Shown: positions 12,373 to 23,708 of the stretch, one piece after another
Numbering within the stretch: the first letter of the stretch is position 1
Layout of the letters: every line of letters starts with the position of its first letter
From: Ophiosphaerella korrae
Lineage: Eukaryota > Ascomycota > Dothideomycetes > Pleosporales > Phaeosphaeriaceae
NCBI GenBank assembly: GCA_028456385.1
Contig: JALNQF010000003.1
Coordinates: 372,001 to 436,000 of the forward strand
DNA: 64,000 nt
Direction of reading: 5' to 3'
Notes under the pieces: generated by a model
What the model was told of the DNA's origin: nothing
The model's input: the letters and a program-made list of their open reading frames with translations, nothing else
Database searches by the model: none
Program-made: the position numbers and the translations under genes

Positions 12373-14209
12373 CGTGGCTGCTTGGCAAGTATTTTTCTGG
12401 CTGATCCTCCTTCTCTTGCACAAGATCGATAGCGAACTTGTGGTTGTAGATCTGTCGCAATGATCAGAAACCTTGGTTCAAGTCCGCATTGCGTATATCT
12501 GATAGACTTGATCGTCAAACTTACCAGTTCTTTGGGTCCAGAAGCCACTAGCTGCAGCGAATGGAAGTCCTACTCGACTCGTAGAGAAGGTTTGGATACT
12601 TCGCGCCGTTGCACCGTGGCAAGCACAGTAGGAAAAGGGAAGACCATCCTACTATTCTCCTATAAAGTGCTAGGGTGGGAGGCAAACTTCAGAAATGCCG
12701 TCCTTGGCTGCATTGGACGCTCATTTCCTAGCCATGAATGCCAAATGACGATCTTTAACCAAAGGAGCCACAGAAACGTGTTCGTGAGAACGCTGGAGAA
12801 TGACAAGGTCGTAAAGACGGCGACCTACAGCAACGTCAGCCTCAAAGTAGAAAGGGGCTAGCTAGGATAGGGAATACAGGATTGATCATGTACGATCTTT
12901 GCGAAAGCTAGTAAAGCCAGCCTACAGGGACATGCCTTGATGGTCAGGGGGGGACCACTGCACCCCGCCCTGCTGCGATCCTGCTGCAGGAACAGCGCAA
13001 AACTAGCAATTGTCAACACGAACTATTTCTCGTGGCCTTTTGCTCTAACATTTGCCATATTAGCTGAGGGGACGGTCCGCGCCTGAGAAGGTCCGCTGTG
13101 AAATCAAGGACTGGCTGGCCACAAGTGCTCGCAGCAAGCCTGATACGGGAAATGTTTTGCGGATTATCATGGTCCTGACTCGAAGCCGTCAAACGTCAAA
13201 CATCCTCTTGCCTAGGCGAGTCAAATTCCCAGTCGATGATTTGTGATGTCTTCTTTTTCTTGTTATTTTCCCTGTAACGCATGATTGGCATTATCGCACA
13301 GTTATTCTCTACCGTTGCGCTGGGACGCTGAAACAAAAGTCGCAATCGACGAACATGCCCACTCAACGCCTTTTTTAGCTTCTGCATGAGAACGCCTTAC
13401 CCCACACGGCTCGGCTTAAGGAACCAGCCAAACGCAGCGGACATAATGCCCGATAGCCACATGGCATTATTTCTAGGTTCATGGTAGGATCTGCATGTTT
13501 ACTTGCCGCAAGCTTTGCTAGGTCGCCTCGCTAAACCAAAAGGTACCTTCCCATTGAACATAAGATCGCCCTTCGCCTGCATCAACTCATCAGAGAACCT
13601 GAGAGACGCAGTAGGCCCGAAAATGCTCCAACAGGATCACTCTCCTTGTCCCTAAGACGGCTTGACTCGAACTTCTGACGCCAATATGTCACGGACGCTC
13701 CCGACGACGCAGAACTGCCCAAGGAAAAAAAAAAAAAAAACAGATCCAGATCCATCTTTCGTTACCTCATACTGGATCCTCCCCTCGGTGCCTTTGGCTG
13801 CACATCTCTCCCTCTCTCTAACAAACCACGACATTCTCGTCGATTGGATTTTCATTCTTGACAGTGCGTCCACCCAGCAAGTCTGGGTCAATCAAATCAG
13901 TCCTGTAAGGCGCGGTTTGATACCCAAGTACCTACTTCGACAAAACACGGATTGGGTTTCTCGTATTCGATTACTGCAAAAGGAACGGAATCTAGTCGTA
14001 CCGGTAGCTTATGACGCTGTTACGGCGTGACGATCACTTTTCAGCGCTGTAGCGGGACTCAACCTGTTCCTTGGTCTTTGACTAGTGGCAGACTGGTCTT
14101 ATATCTGCGAGACTGCCATCGACGTTGTTACGCTAGTGAGATCCAATCTCTTTGGATCTTGCGCGGATCGTCAGGGTGTTGATTCAGTTACCAACGACAA
14201 GTCACAATC
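12373..14209. other. Intergenic region between oxidase and receptor genes
   Basis: No supportable gene. It contains the upstream regions of both divergent neighbours and an uninterrupted run of about 16 A near 13725-13740. A 133-codon plus-strand frame (12460..12861) has no recognisable motif and I do not call it. Confidence 0.45.
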
Positions 14210-15518
14210 ATGGCGGAAAGTCGGCAAGAGGAGGTCCTGGCCATCATCGGCATCTTTACTGTTCTTTCGTTCATTTTCGTCCTGGGAAGAGTGTATTCGC
14301 GGCATCTGGGCCGCAATTTTTCCTGGGATGACCATCTCATCATTCTGTCCATGGTACTCCTCCTTGGACAAACCATCGCGATGTGGAAATGTAAGTTATG
14401 GTTTCTTTGAGCATTTTGTAAATTATAGCAAGAAGCTCACATTCTCCTAGATATCCTCCGAAGTGGCACAGGATACCACATATGGGACCTGCCCAAACGA
14501 CCCATCCATGAACAAGTCACGACAAATCGCTGGAACTTCGCCGTTCAAATGATCTACCACCCCCTCATGTTTTCCATCCGCGCCTCTATTATCATGTTCC
14601 TCTTCCGTATGAAAGATAACCGCCGCCGGATACGATACTCCCTCCACGTCGTCTGTAAGTCCACACCGTACCTAACCATGACCCCACATACTCATCCCAA
14701 CCGCTAGTCTGGCTTAACATTATCTACGCCGTCGGCACATCCATGGGCAACATCCTCCAATGCTCGCCCGTCCGCTACGCCTGGATGCGCCCCGCAATGG
14801 ACACCATCGACGCCAACGGTACCCTTATCAAAGGCGGAACATGCTTCGACTCGCGCACCTTCATCCTCACATCCTGCGCCCTCAGCATCTTCATGGACCT
14901 CATCATCATCCCCATCCCCTCCATCATGGTCTGGAACCTCCATATGGAAGTCAAAACCAAGATCCTCGTCGTCATCGTCATGAGCCTCGGCTGGGTGTAA
15001 GTTGCTTTCTCCTCCCCTCGCACGTGTGATGTGCAGCGCATACTGATAGCAACAGTGCGACAGGCGTGTCGGTCGGCCGCTTCATCGTCTACTACTACCG
15101 CTTTGCTCCGACGAACACGGACCGCACGTGGGACATTGGGCTCGCCATTTCCATCGCTGAGCCCGCGGTGCACATCATGACGGCGTGCGCGCCCGCGACA
15201 AAGTCGCTTTTCCGCTACTTGTTCCCGTACTTTGCGCGGTCGCGCAACACGGCGTATTATGAGGATCGCACGCGGGTGTCGACGCAGGGTGGGACGCAGA
15301 GCGGCACGAAGAGGGGGTTCGGCGCGTTCAATTTTGGACTGCAGAGTCAGGGCAAGGATTTGGGGATTGAGGAGATTGGCATGGCGAGGCCGAGTAAGGG
15401 CGCGAGTAAGGAGGAGAGCGTGTATGGTGTGAAGGGGATTAGTACGGTGGGAAGCCAGGATTCGATCAAGGATATGGAGGAGCGGCAGCCGCAGCATTGT
15501 TTGGCGCAGGCAAAATGA
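14210..15518 (+). CDS. SAT4/Pth11-type rhodopsin-domain integral membrane protein
   Basis: Four exons (14210..14390, 14451..14654, 14708..14996, 15056..15518) encode 378 residues; introns of 60, 53 and 59 nt all begin GTAAGT and end AG. Seven hydrophobic segments are visible: the first (IIGIFTVLSFIFVLGRVYSR), the FSWDDHLIILSMVLLLGQ pair, a block around MIYHPLMFSIRASIIMFLF, WLNIIYAVGTSMGNILQC, FILTSCALSIFMDLIIIPIP, and the ILVVIVMSLGWV-ATGVSVGRFIVYYY pair, followed by a cytosolic Ser/Gly-rich tail of about 110 residues. The WDD motif after helix 1, the CSPVRYAW segment and the late acidic-Pro stretch are hallmarks of the fungal rhodopsin domain (PF20684). No N-terminal CFEM domain is present. 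Such proteins are thought to be plasma-membrane receptors; the ligand is unknown. Confidence 0.87.
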
Positions 15519-15681
15519 TGTTTGTCTTTTTTTTTACTCGGAAGCCACTACTTCGTGGGCGTTTACGAGGCGTTGGTTGGGGCGTTTGATACCACTTGCC
15601 TTTGTACACGGAGTGTAGGCAGACTTAGCTTATGATGTGAACGGCCATTGTGCGATAGGTAATCTTGGTTGGCTTGAAATA

Positions 15682-18125
15682 TTAATACCGCAACTTGCTA
15701 ACTCGCCGACTGGGAGTATCAGCCCAGGTCTTTGTAAACCCATCCTCATCGTCATCCTGATCAACATCGCCTAGATCAATTCCCGTCACACCATCTACAT
15801 CGTCATCCTCGTCATCGTACTCTTCGTCATTCTCCTGTTGAGGCGGACTAAATATCGGACTCGTTGCAATCCTAGGACGACTCTTGAACACACGATCATA
15901 ATCGATCTCGTCACTGAATAGTGTCTCCTTTGGTGTGAGCTGGGGATCTGAGCTCCTCACCTCCTCGATAAGTTCAAATGACTTGCGGTTTCGCGGCGTG
16001 TCGAATTGATTTACGGGGAAAAGGGACTGGCGAGATTTACGATTGTCTTTCTTCTCGCGGGCAGAAAGGGAAGGGCGAGGCTTTGATTGCATGGCTATCA
16101 TACTGAGGCGAGTGCGTTCGAGAAGTGTCGTGTGATGATCGGCGTCTGGCTCAACCATGGGTGGCTCTGGCAGTTGTGGGCTAGGTAGGGGCAATGGTGA
16201 CTCAGATATGGGCTCAAATGAAGTTGTACGAGCCATGGACATGCGTGTGCGTTCCATAAGTGACATTGACATTCGTGGTTGCGGTTTCTTGACCGGAGAA
16301 GGAGTTGCATCGCCAATCGAGGTGATGATTTGCTCAGCCAAGACATCTTCAACGTTAGACTCTGGCAATTCAATGAACGGGGTTGGCGGTTCGGAAGGGT
16401 ATGCAGAAGAAGGTTCTGGGGAAGGTGAATGCTGTGCCGCTTGAGGAGAGTCCTCAGCAACTAGCTCAGGCGGTAAGTTGGAAGTTGAAGGGGTTGGATC
16501 AAGTTCGGGCTCGGCATGTTGATATCGCTCAACCGGCTCTGCGAATTTGTCTGATGATGGCACTCTACTATGCAGCGTCGATGTTTGCCCGATAAGTGTT
16601 GCTTCTGAGTCAAGAGGTGTTGCTGTAACCGGTGCACGTCGGGTTGGCAGCAGGACTGGAGCCTTTTCAAAGGATGACCCCTTTCTCTGGTGGAGTGGCC
16701 TGGCTGTTTGTACGGGACTTTTAGGTACTGTGGGTACTGCGTTCGAGTGTGTGTTCTTTCTGCTTCGCATTGGCGAGCGACTAGCGGATGATGACATGCG
16801 TCGTCTTGTGAGGCCAATAGTTGTGCGATCAGGTTTCATATTAGCCACATTTGTGAGTTCAGTGGCCATCTCTGTTAAGATATTCTGGTACTCCGAGGAC
16901 GTGGCTGTAGGCTGCATAAGTTTCCGTTCGCCATCGCTTCGCTTGGCGGACGGGAGCTGAAACTGCAGATGGTCGTCGAACACAAACTCGTCTGCAACCG
17001 CAGGAGTTTTGGAAACGGTCGATTTTGGAAGTACTTTATCCTTCTGCAATTTTTCATGGAAGGCCTTCCACTTTTGCAGCCTGTCTTGCTGTTCCTGCAC
17101 CCTAGACTGGAGGTCTTCAAGCAAGCCATTTTCAGGAGTCACATCCTCCAATTTCCTTCCACTCTCAACCATGCGCCACACCTTGTCAAATCGGCTGCCC
17201 AAGAAGGCATCGGCAGCTTGTACATGGTCCCCGTGGAGCATGACATCCAACCACTTTTGGGACCCGATCCAGTTGTCCTTGAGTTGTTTCTTGATAGCAT
17301 CCGCCTCTTTCGGGGGCACGGCAGGCCGTTTCGCTCGTGGCGTATCCTTTGTTTTGCGGATGCGGCGCTTGATATCGTCGGCCTTGGAGTCCAGCAACGC
17401 GTCAAACTCCAAGTACCGTGTCCGCATGACCTCTTTTCGCTCGAGGATGTTGACGAGGGCTGCCTTGTGTGCAATAGCGAGCGGTAGTAGAGACTGCTGC
17501 TTTTCTACAGACAGTGTCGGTGCTGTCGACAGTCTGCGTGCCACTGCTGCATTCCTCGTACTTGTTTGTTGCGCTGCCAGCACCTTCTTCAGCACGACGT
17601 TGGAGAAGAGCGACAATACCTCGTAGAACTTGTCGCCCTTGCACTCGTCCAACATGGTCTTCCGCAACACAGATTCGCGACCGAGTGCGCCATTCTTTTT
17701 CAGTTCGTTGAGCGCTCGGAAGAGGGCAGCTCGGAGGTTCAGCGACTGGAGAGGCTCGAGGGGTGGGAAGAATGGTTGGAGTTTCTATGTGATATAAGCT
17801 TATTAGAACACCGAAAGAGGTTCTTCAAGCATACCTGTGCCGTCTCCTTTGGATCCCAGATCTCGAAGAGACGAAAGAGGGCCCACTCGGTTGCGCCAAT
17901 CCTCTGCCGCTGATCCGCATTCTTCGCTGAGAATGTTTGCACGGTGATGTCAGGCCAGTCGTCTAGTAAGTCTAGATCCAGCAAGCGTAAATTGGTCGCA
18001 AACAGCTTGACATCTGAGACAGGAATGGGATTCAGCGATTGCGTCTTTGTACTTGTTTTGATGCGAGATGGGCCATGTGCAGGATTGTTGGTAACTGTCG
18101 ACGATTGTGAGGTTGACCGTGACAT
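15682..18125 (-). CDS. HAUS augmin-like complex subunit 6
   Basis: Two exons on the minus strand (18125..17835 and 17784..15682) with a 50-nt intron (GTATGC...CATAG) encode 797 residues. The N-terminal 250 residues match the HAUS6_N domain (PF14661): LFATNLRLLDLDLLDDWP, RIGATEWALFRLFEIWDP and the strongly conserved TMLDECKGDKFYEVLSLFSN. A helical middle with coiled-coil-like stretches (LEDLQSRVQEQQDRLQKWKA) follows, and then a long Ser/Pro-rich disordered tail with an acidic cluster (DEEYDDEDDDVDG) near the C-terminus. Augmin recruits gamma-tubulin to spindle microtubules to branch new ones. The start lies 322 bp from the divergent HD-domain gene. Fungal HAUS6 proteins keep the head and diverge in the tail, as here. 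Confidence 0.88.
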
Positions 18126-18447
18126 GGCTGAATCCTCTGGCTATACATGTAGCGTGACTGGAAGAAGCTCGGAGCCGGGACCGAGCAACATGAGGATATG
18201 CGGCTCTTGGTGTTGCGGTGTGTTTGCCAAGCCAGTGCAGGCCAGGGAGCTTTGCTATCGATAAGGCCTAAGTCGGCCCTTTTGCTGCATCGGTCAGTTG
18301 TCCATCGTGCTTGATTTCTTGCACAAACGCTTTTCCCGATTGCTCCCCCAAACTGCCGCCGGGCGGCTTATAAGTAGGCACCGCCGTGCCACATGCAAAT
18401 CTCTACACCAACAGCTTTCGACAACTCGTCTCACCACCACTATCACC
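18126..18447. promoter_or_regulatory. Shared divergent promoter, HAUS6 / HD-domain gene
   Basis: The 322 bp between two start codons on opposite strands must hold the upstream elements of both genes. A TATA-like CTTATAAGTAGG lies about 75-80 bp upstream of the plus-strand start. No other element was assigned. Confidence 0.4.
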
Positions 18448-19313
18448 ATGGCTGTCGACGAAGCAACACAGACCAACGGCATTGCGTTGCCAACCGCGGG
18501 GCAAATGCAGCAAGGCGAAAGTCAAGAGCCCAAATGGACAGTCGAGAGTGGTATGTGAAGGGCAGAAGCAGCACGTCGTCCGTATGCGACACCTCTCATT
18601 CCCCCACCCCCTTCCCCCTCTCCTTCACATCCCACCAACTAACCAACCCGGCAGTCCTCTCCACCCTGCCCACCCCCTTCGCCGAATCCACCGATTCCCC
18701 TGTGCCCTTCTTTCACCTCCTTGAGCTCCTCAAAACCACCAAGCGCGCCGGCTGGTGCCGCTTCGGCGTCCCCGCCCCGGAATCCATCAGCGACCACATG
18801 TACCGCATGTCCATCCTCACCATGATGGCGCCCGCGTCGCTCTCGAGCAAACTCGACATTGCAAAGTGCTGCCGCATGGCGCTCATCCATGATATGGCTG
18901 AGTCGCTGGTCGGCGACATCACGCCTGTGGACCCCGTGTCCAAGGAAGAAAAGTCGCGCCGCGAGTCGGAGACCATGGACTATATTTCCACAAATCTGCT
19001 CGGCAAGTTCAACGGCGGCCTGAATGGGGCAGAGGTACGGCAGATATGGCAGGAGTATGAGGATAGCGTGACGCCTGAGAGCTTGTTCGTGCACGATGTG
19101 GACAAGATGGAACTGTTGCTGCAGATGGTTGAGTACGAGCGGACGTGTGGGTGCGAGACGGATCTGGGCGAGTTCACGTGGGTTGCGACAAAAATCCAGG
19201 GCGATGAGGTTATGGGGTGGGCGAAGCAGGTGTTCAAGGAGAGAAAGGCGATGTGGAAGGCGTTTGGGAAGACGCCGACCTGGAGGGCAAACATGGAGCC
19301 CAGTGGTCCATGA
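18448..19313 (+). CDS. HD-domain 5'-deoxynucleotidase (HDDC2/YfbR-type)
   Basis: Two exons (18448..18550, 18655..19313) with a 104-nt intron (GTATGTG...GGCAG) encode 253 residues. I start at MAVDEATQTNG, in a CACCATGG context. The HD-hydrolase core shows the metal ligands in order: ISDHMYRMS, LIHDMAESLVGDITP and HDVDKME. This is the pattern of the HDDC2 / yeast YGL101W-YBR242W family, which hydrolyses deoxynucleoside 5'-monophosphates with a divalent metal. Length fits the family once a fungal N-terminal extension is counted. It is divergent from HAUS6 and convergent with the Mdj1-like gene. The TGA stop lies inside the first copy of a 12-bp tandem repeat. Confidence 0.9.
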
Positions 19314-19356
19314 GCCTTTGCATGAGCCTTTGCATGAGCCTTTGCATGAGCCTTTG
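19309..19356 (+). repeat. Four perfect 12-bp tandem repeats over a stop codon
   Basis: The unit CATGAGCCTTTG occurs four times in a row without mismatch. The TGA at 19311-19313 in the first unit is the stop of the HD-domain gene, and the remaining copies lie in its 3' untranslated region. The unit is a multiple of three, so gain or loss of copies would not change the protein. Confidence 0.95.
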
Positions 19357-19601
19357 TGTATAGAAGAGAACAGTGTGCCAGCGTAGAGTGTAGACTTATT
19401 TCCCCACGTGTTTAGACCGTCCATTAGCGAAGAATACCATCTATTTCGCGCTGAGAATATTCGCAGTACGGACTCGATATTATACAGGCCTGAGTCGAGA
19501 GCCAAGGCATGACACTGATACAACATAACCCTCATATCTACCCACATACGCCCATAAATGCTTCTACATCATTAACCCACCAACGCCAACCCCACACCCA
19601 A

Positions 19602-21218
19602 CTACCCCGATCCAGACCCCTTCTTCGGCTCATCGTCCTTCCCGTCCTCATTTGCTCCCTTGTGTTGCCCCGTCAAGTTATGCCACGCATTTTTTAAGAA
19701 CCCCTCGCCAGCATGTCCCTTCGCGCGATCCACATCTTCCTTCGTCCTGCCCGGATAAATCACGCGTTTCGCACTCTGATCGCCCATTTCGTCTGCCAGC
19801 ATCTCCAGTATAGTGCGCTGGTTGACGGATAGGTATTTCGGCATGGCGACCTTGAACTCGACCTTGAGGTCTCCCTTGCCCGCGCGGCGACCGCCAGAGA
19901 GCACCTTCATGCCCATGCCGCTCAGCGTAACGCGGTCGCCTGTGCCGGAGCCCGTGGGCACTGTGACCATGACTTCGCCGTCGAGAGTGGGGACTTTGAT
20001 TTCGCCGCCGAGGAGGGCGGTAGTGAAGGGGAGGGTGGCGGTGTGGAGGATGTCGGAGCCATTGCGCTTGAATTTCGGGTCAGTGGCTACGCGGATGAGG
20101 ACATAGAGATCGCCTTTTTGGCCACGGAGAGTGCCGGATGATGAGGCGTGGCCGGTAAGGGGGGCGTCGCCTTCGCCGTTGACGCGCAAGCGCATGCCGT
20201 CTTCGACACCGCCGGGGATGTCGATGGAAATGGTCTTGCGTTGCTTGATGGCGCCGCTACCGCCGCAGGTGTTGCAGGAGCTGCCGCGAGGGACGGCAAA
20301 GCCAGAGCCTCCACAAGATGAACAAGTGGCGCTCATGTGGAAGCCACCCATACTGGTGACTCTTTGCCCTGTGCCGTCACAGCTCCTACATTCTGCTCGC
20401 TTGGCACCCGCTTTGAGGCCACTGCCTGCGCATGTCTCGCATTCAACGAGCGGTGTAATGTGTATATCTTTCTTGACACCTTTTGCTGCGTCCAAGAACG
20501 AGATGTTGGTTTGCACCTCAATATTGTCGCCCACAAGGATTTCTTCTTGTTGGAATGGATTCCGTCCACCACCCCCACGGCCTCGTCGTGCGCCCGTGAA
20601 TGCGCCAAATAGATCTTCAAAGTTGATGTCTTGGAATCCGCCTTGGAATCCGCCTGCACCTTGTGCGCCGCCAAATCCTCCGAATCCTCCAAAACCCCCA
20701 CCGCCTGCAAATGGGTTTCCGCCTGGGCCGCTGGCGCCTGCTCCTGGGTTGAATCCGCCGTTAGGATCAAAGGCTGCTGCACCGTAGGAATCGTATGCCT
20801 TCTTCTTCTCGGCGTCGGAAAGGATTTCGTATGCGGATTGTGCGGCGGCGAACTTGTCTTTAGCGGTGGCTTCTTTATTCGTGTCTGGGTGATATTTCTT
20901 TGCAAGGCCATAGTATGCCTTCTTGATGTCGGCAGCGGATGCGCTTTTATCGACTCCAAGGGCTCTGTACGGGTCGGCTATTGCAGAGTTCAGTGTCGAG
21001 GCATGGAAGTGCTGTATTTCAACTCAGTATATTTTGCAAAGTGGTAATTGTAATTTCGAACATACTCGTATTGAGGGAGCTCTCTGCCCTTGTTGTTGCA
21101 TCCAGAAGGACGGTCTCTTTGCTTGTGGCCTTGATGAGTGCGAAATGCATCGTCGCTGGCATCTGATGGCGCGAATAGGAGCGACCGCCTTGAGCGGCAG
21201 GGGGCCAACCAAACTCAT
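19602..21218 (-). CDS. MDJ1: Mitochondrial DnaJ (Hsp40) co-chaperone, Mdj1-like
   Basis: Two exons on the minus strand (21218..21066 and 21011..19602) with a 54-nt intron (GTATGT...TACAG) encode 520 residues. The first exon is an Arg/Ser/Ala-rich presequence with almost no acidic residues ([20 protein letters not shown]), followed across the junction by IRHFHAS, a typical mitochondrial import signal. The J domain follows ([16 protein letters not shown] in KKYHPDTNK), then a Gly/Phe-rich linker, four CxxCxGxG zinc repeats ([32 protein letters not shown]) and the substrate-binding C-terminal domain. This type I layout plus the presequence fits Mdj1, which stimulates the matrix Hsp70 in folding of imported proteins. 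The C-terminal tail is charged and Gly/Ser-rich. Confidence 0.93.
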
Positions 21219-21885
21219 CGTGAGGGCTTATGAGTATTAATATGAGGGAATAGGTGGGTGTGCGCTGCACTAGTTGACTTGCAGGTGAGTGTTGATGGTG
21301 CTCAGAACGCCAAACTTTTTTTGGCTCGAGTGCGTCATCCAATCAAATGGCTCGGTAGTGCTACCTCGGTTTCTAGCATTTTCGAGAACGCGATTAGAAA
21401 CCACGACGAATACAAGACCGCGTCCAAGCCGCTTTGCTTGGGTTTGCTGTCTTGATGCTTATATTACTACACGTTAGAAAGTCATCACTGCGATATTCTT
21501 CGTCTCCGCTCTGCCTCGTTAGTTCTTAGTTCGTCTGTCCGAATACCCAATATGGATGGATTCAATGCCGTCCAATTATGTATCACGGCCATGTTTTACA
21601 TACACATGCGCATCCTATCCACAGACTTCATGCCAGAAGCCATGCCAGATATCACCGCCGTGACCATATCGACCTTGCTTCCATCGTGAGATGGCGCGCC
21701 CTGCCTGGGCGCTTTGCTTCCCAACCAATCAAAAAAAAAAAAAAAAATCCAAAGAGCGCCAGTTCAATGCTTATGCAAGTGTGTGTGTATGTGGTGTAGG
21801 TTGGCTACATGTCAATAATGGGGTATCGTGGAGAAACGCGCTAAGGGTGGCGCGACGTAGGGACGTAGGGGCATTCAAGTCGTCG
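21219..21885. other. Spacer between Mdj1-like and SAP30-like genes
   Basis: Upstream region of the Mdj1-like gene and downstream region of the SAP30-like gene, both on the minus strand. A run of about 17 A lies near 21730-21747. No gene is supported. Confidence 0.5.
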
Positions 21886-22507
21886 TCATTTCCGCTGAGG
21901 TGCGAATCGTACCCTAAAGTCCTTGTCTGTCACTTTGTCAGCACGTGGCAGGTGGCCTGGCGAGAGACCCCGATCAATGTGCGCACCTTGATTCTTCGTC
22001 TTGTACAGCCAGTCGACGATGACGTCCGACTCGTTGACTCCCAAGGCGTTGAAGTTCTTGCGGACTGCCATTGCCAACTGGTCCTTGTGTACTCTTCGTT
22101 TCGACTTTGGGCGCGCCATAGTAGGCGAATAGCGGCCGATGCCTTGGCCCAGCACGACGTGGCTGAGCGGGTTCTTGAAGGCTGACGGCGAGTCAAGGCG
22201 GTACGCTCTTCGGTAGTCTCGCAGGACGGAGAGGTCTTGTGACGACCATACAATCTGTGGGGGATAAGCGTGAGCTTCGTGTGCGTGACAAGCCCTGTGG
22301 CCGAGGCTTGATTTGAGGAGAGCACACATTTGAAGGGTTGGAGTCGCTCGACGTCTGGCCACTGTTGGTAGAGGCATTGTCGACCTCTTTCAGATTGCTT
22401 CCGTTCGTGGCATTCGGCCGCCCATTGCGGCGGTCGCGAGCGTTCGCGCCTTGAAGCTTCTCCTTTAGCAGTTGCGTGTTGTCGTCATAGTTCTTTTTTG
22501 GTGGCAT
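21886..22507 (-). CDS. SAP30-type Sin3-binding protein
   Basis: Three exons on the minus strand (22507..22328, 22254..21987, 21926..21886) encode 162 residues, starting MPPKKNYDDNTQ. The 73-nt intron starts GTGTGC and the 60-nt second intron starts GTGCGC; both end CAG. After a basic, Asn/Ser-rich N-terminus comes the Sin3-binding domain of SAP30 (PF13867): LRDYRRAYRLDSPSAF, GIGRYSPTMARPK, VRKNFNALGVNESDVIVDWL and, only after splicing, KNQDKDFRVRFAPQ. SAP30 bridges the Sin3 corepressor to Rpd3/HDAC in the nucleus. The second intron is 60 nt and has no in-frame stop, so its retention would insert 20 residues inside the domain. The start at 22507 is the only ATG that suits the domain layout. 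Confidence 0.85.
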
Positions 22508-23708
22508 GATGGTCGTGCAGCAAAGGTTGGGAGAGAAGACCAAGAAGGCGGCGCATGCATACGAAGCCTGCAAGCAAGTCGCGGTGATATGTGGAAGCCT
22601 GACAAGCCGTGGCTGCAATCCTCCTCGACCGCACAATTCACACGCTAATGACGTCGGGGCTCTTACGCGACGTCCGCGTAAAGGGTCCACGCTTGTCCTA
22701 ATCCAGCCCACATATCAGGTACGCGACGCTTCCTCTGCTGTCGTCAAAACCTAATGATTTCCAAATGAGCCCTCCTGTTTAGGTACCACTCTGCTCGCTT
22801 GTCGTTTCTCACCGTTCGCCGGGTCGTATAGGCCTCTTTATTCTCCCACCGTACGCAGTCGCGCATTCGTCTCGTGTGCCGCGGTTTGGCCACCCACCAA
22901 TCACGACATCGACACCATATGCTATTCCTCCTCGTCGACAACAACTCATCCTGGAAGTTGAAGGCTCATGTTCCAGTTGATTTCCTCAAGTGTTAGTAGG
23001 TGTAGAAGCAAGAGTATGGTGTAAAACGATCGTAAAAAGGGCAATTGGCCGAGGACAACATAGGGATGTACGTGTTCTTATTGCCTGTGTTAATTGGCTC
23101 CATATACCTTTATTCGAGCTTCTTATGGCATGCATAGAAAGGGCGAGAATATCTGTTGGCGCTATTTGGTAGTTCCCGACCAAGCCGAGACCAAGCCGGG
23201 TCGGGCGATTAGCGATGCTGTGCTTGCAGCATCGACGACTACCATGAGTACGAGAATCCTAAATGCCACACATGCTATGGAATGTCCGGGAAAGGGCTGC
23301 CCATCATGACATATTCTGTTGACCCACAAAGATCAAATCAATTGCCCAACCAGAGGCACCATTTTGGAGACGTGGTGCCCATGCTGCTGCCTGCCACGCA
23401 TATCTTGAAATTAGCTTTACCTTGCTATTCTCATTGATCAACAATAGGCAGATCTCCCTCTCTCACCTTCTGTAGCTCGTTCGAGCTCTCCGCCGTCGTA
23501 ATAGTTGTGGATACGGCTCCAATCATCTATATAAACAACTTTTCTACACCCGCAACACCTTCCTCTGTCACCTTTCTCACGAACCTTAGAGACCTCATAC
23601 ATTGGCCTCGAGTTCTATCTTTCACATAATCGAAACAACCAAGTTAGCCGTTCGTCGGCTTCCGACTGTGACCTGAGCCCTTCCAGTTGCTGCCACACGC
23701 AAGACAGT
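22508..23708. other. Intergenic region
   Basis: Shared upstream region of the SAP30-like gene (minus) and the DUF6697 gene (plus). No gene is supported; the small open frames have no motif. A pyrimidine-rich, TATATAAA-containing stretch near 23525 could be part of the plus-strand promoter. Confidence 0.4.

Noticed and set aside
12460..12861. 133-codon plus-strand frame next to the oxidase start
   Set aside because: Overlaps the oxidase promoter, has no motif and no conserved-looking segment.
14775..15497. 240-codon minus-strand frame over the receptor gene
   Set aside because: Antisense to exons 3 and 4 of the rhodopsin-domain gene and without any motif.
15682..17670. Several plus-strand frames of 95-205 codons across the HAUS6 gene
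   Set aside because: They are antisense shadows of a well-supported coding sequence and have no motif.
10507..19313. A secondary-metabolite cluster around the FAD oxidase
   Set aside because: No polyketide synthase, peptide synthetase, terpene synthase, P450 or transporter nearby; the following genes are housekeeping.
19309..19356. CRISPR-like array
   Set aside because: Direct 12-bp repeats with no spacers in a eukaryote; simple tandem repeat.
18639..19547. 302-codon minus-strand frame over the HD-domain gene
   Set aside because: Antisense shadow; the plus strand has the HD metal motifs. The His/Leu/Arg-rich product is typical of a GC-rich reverse frame.
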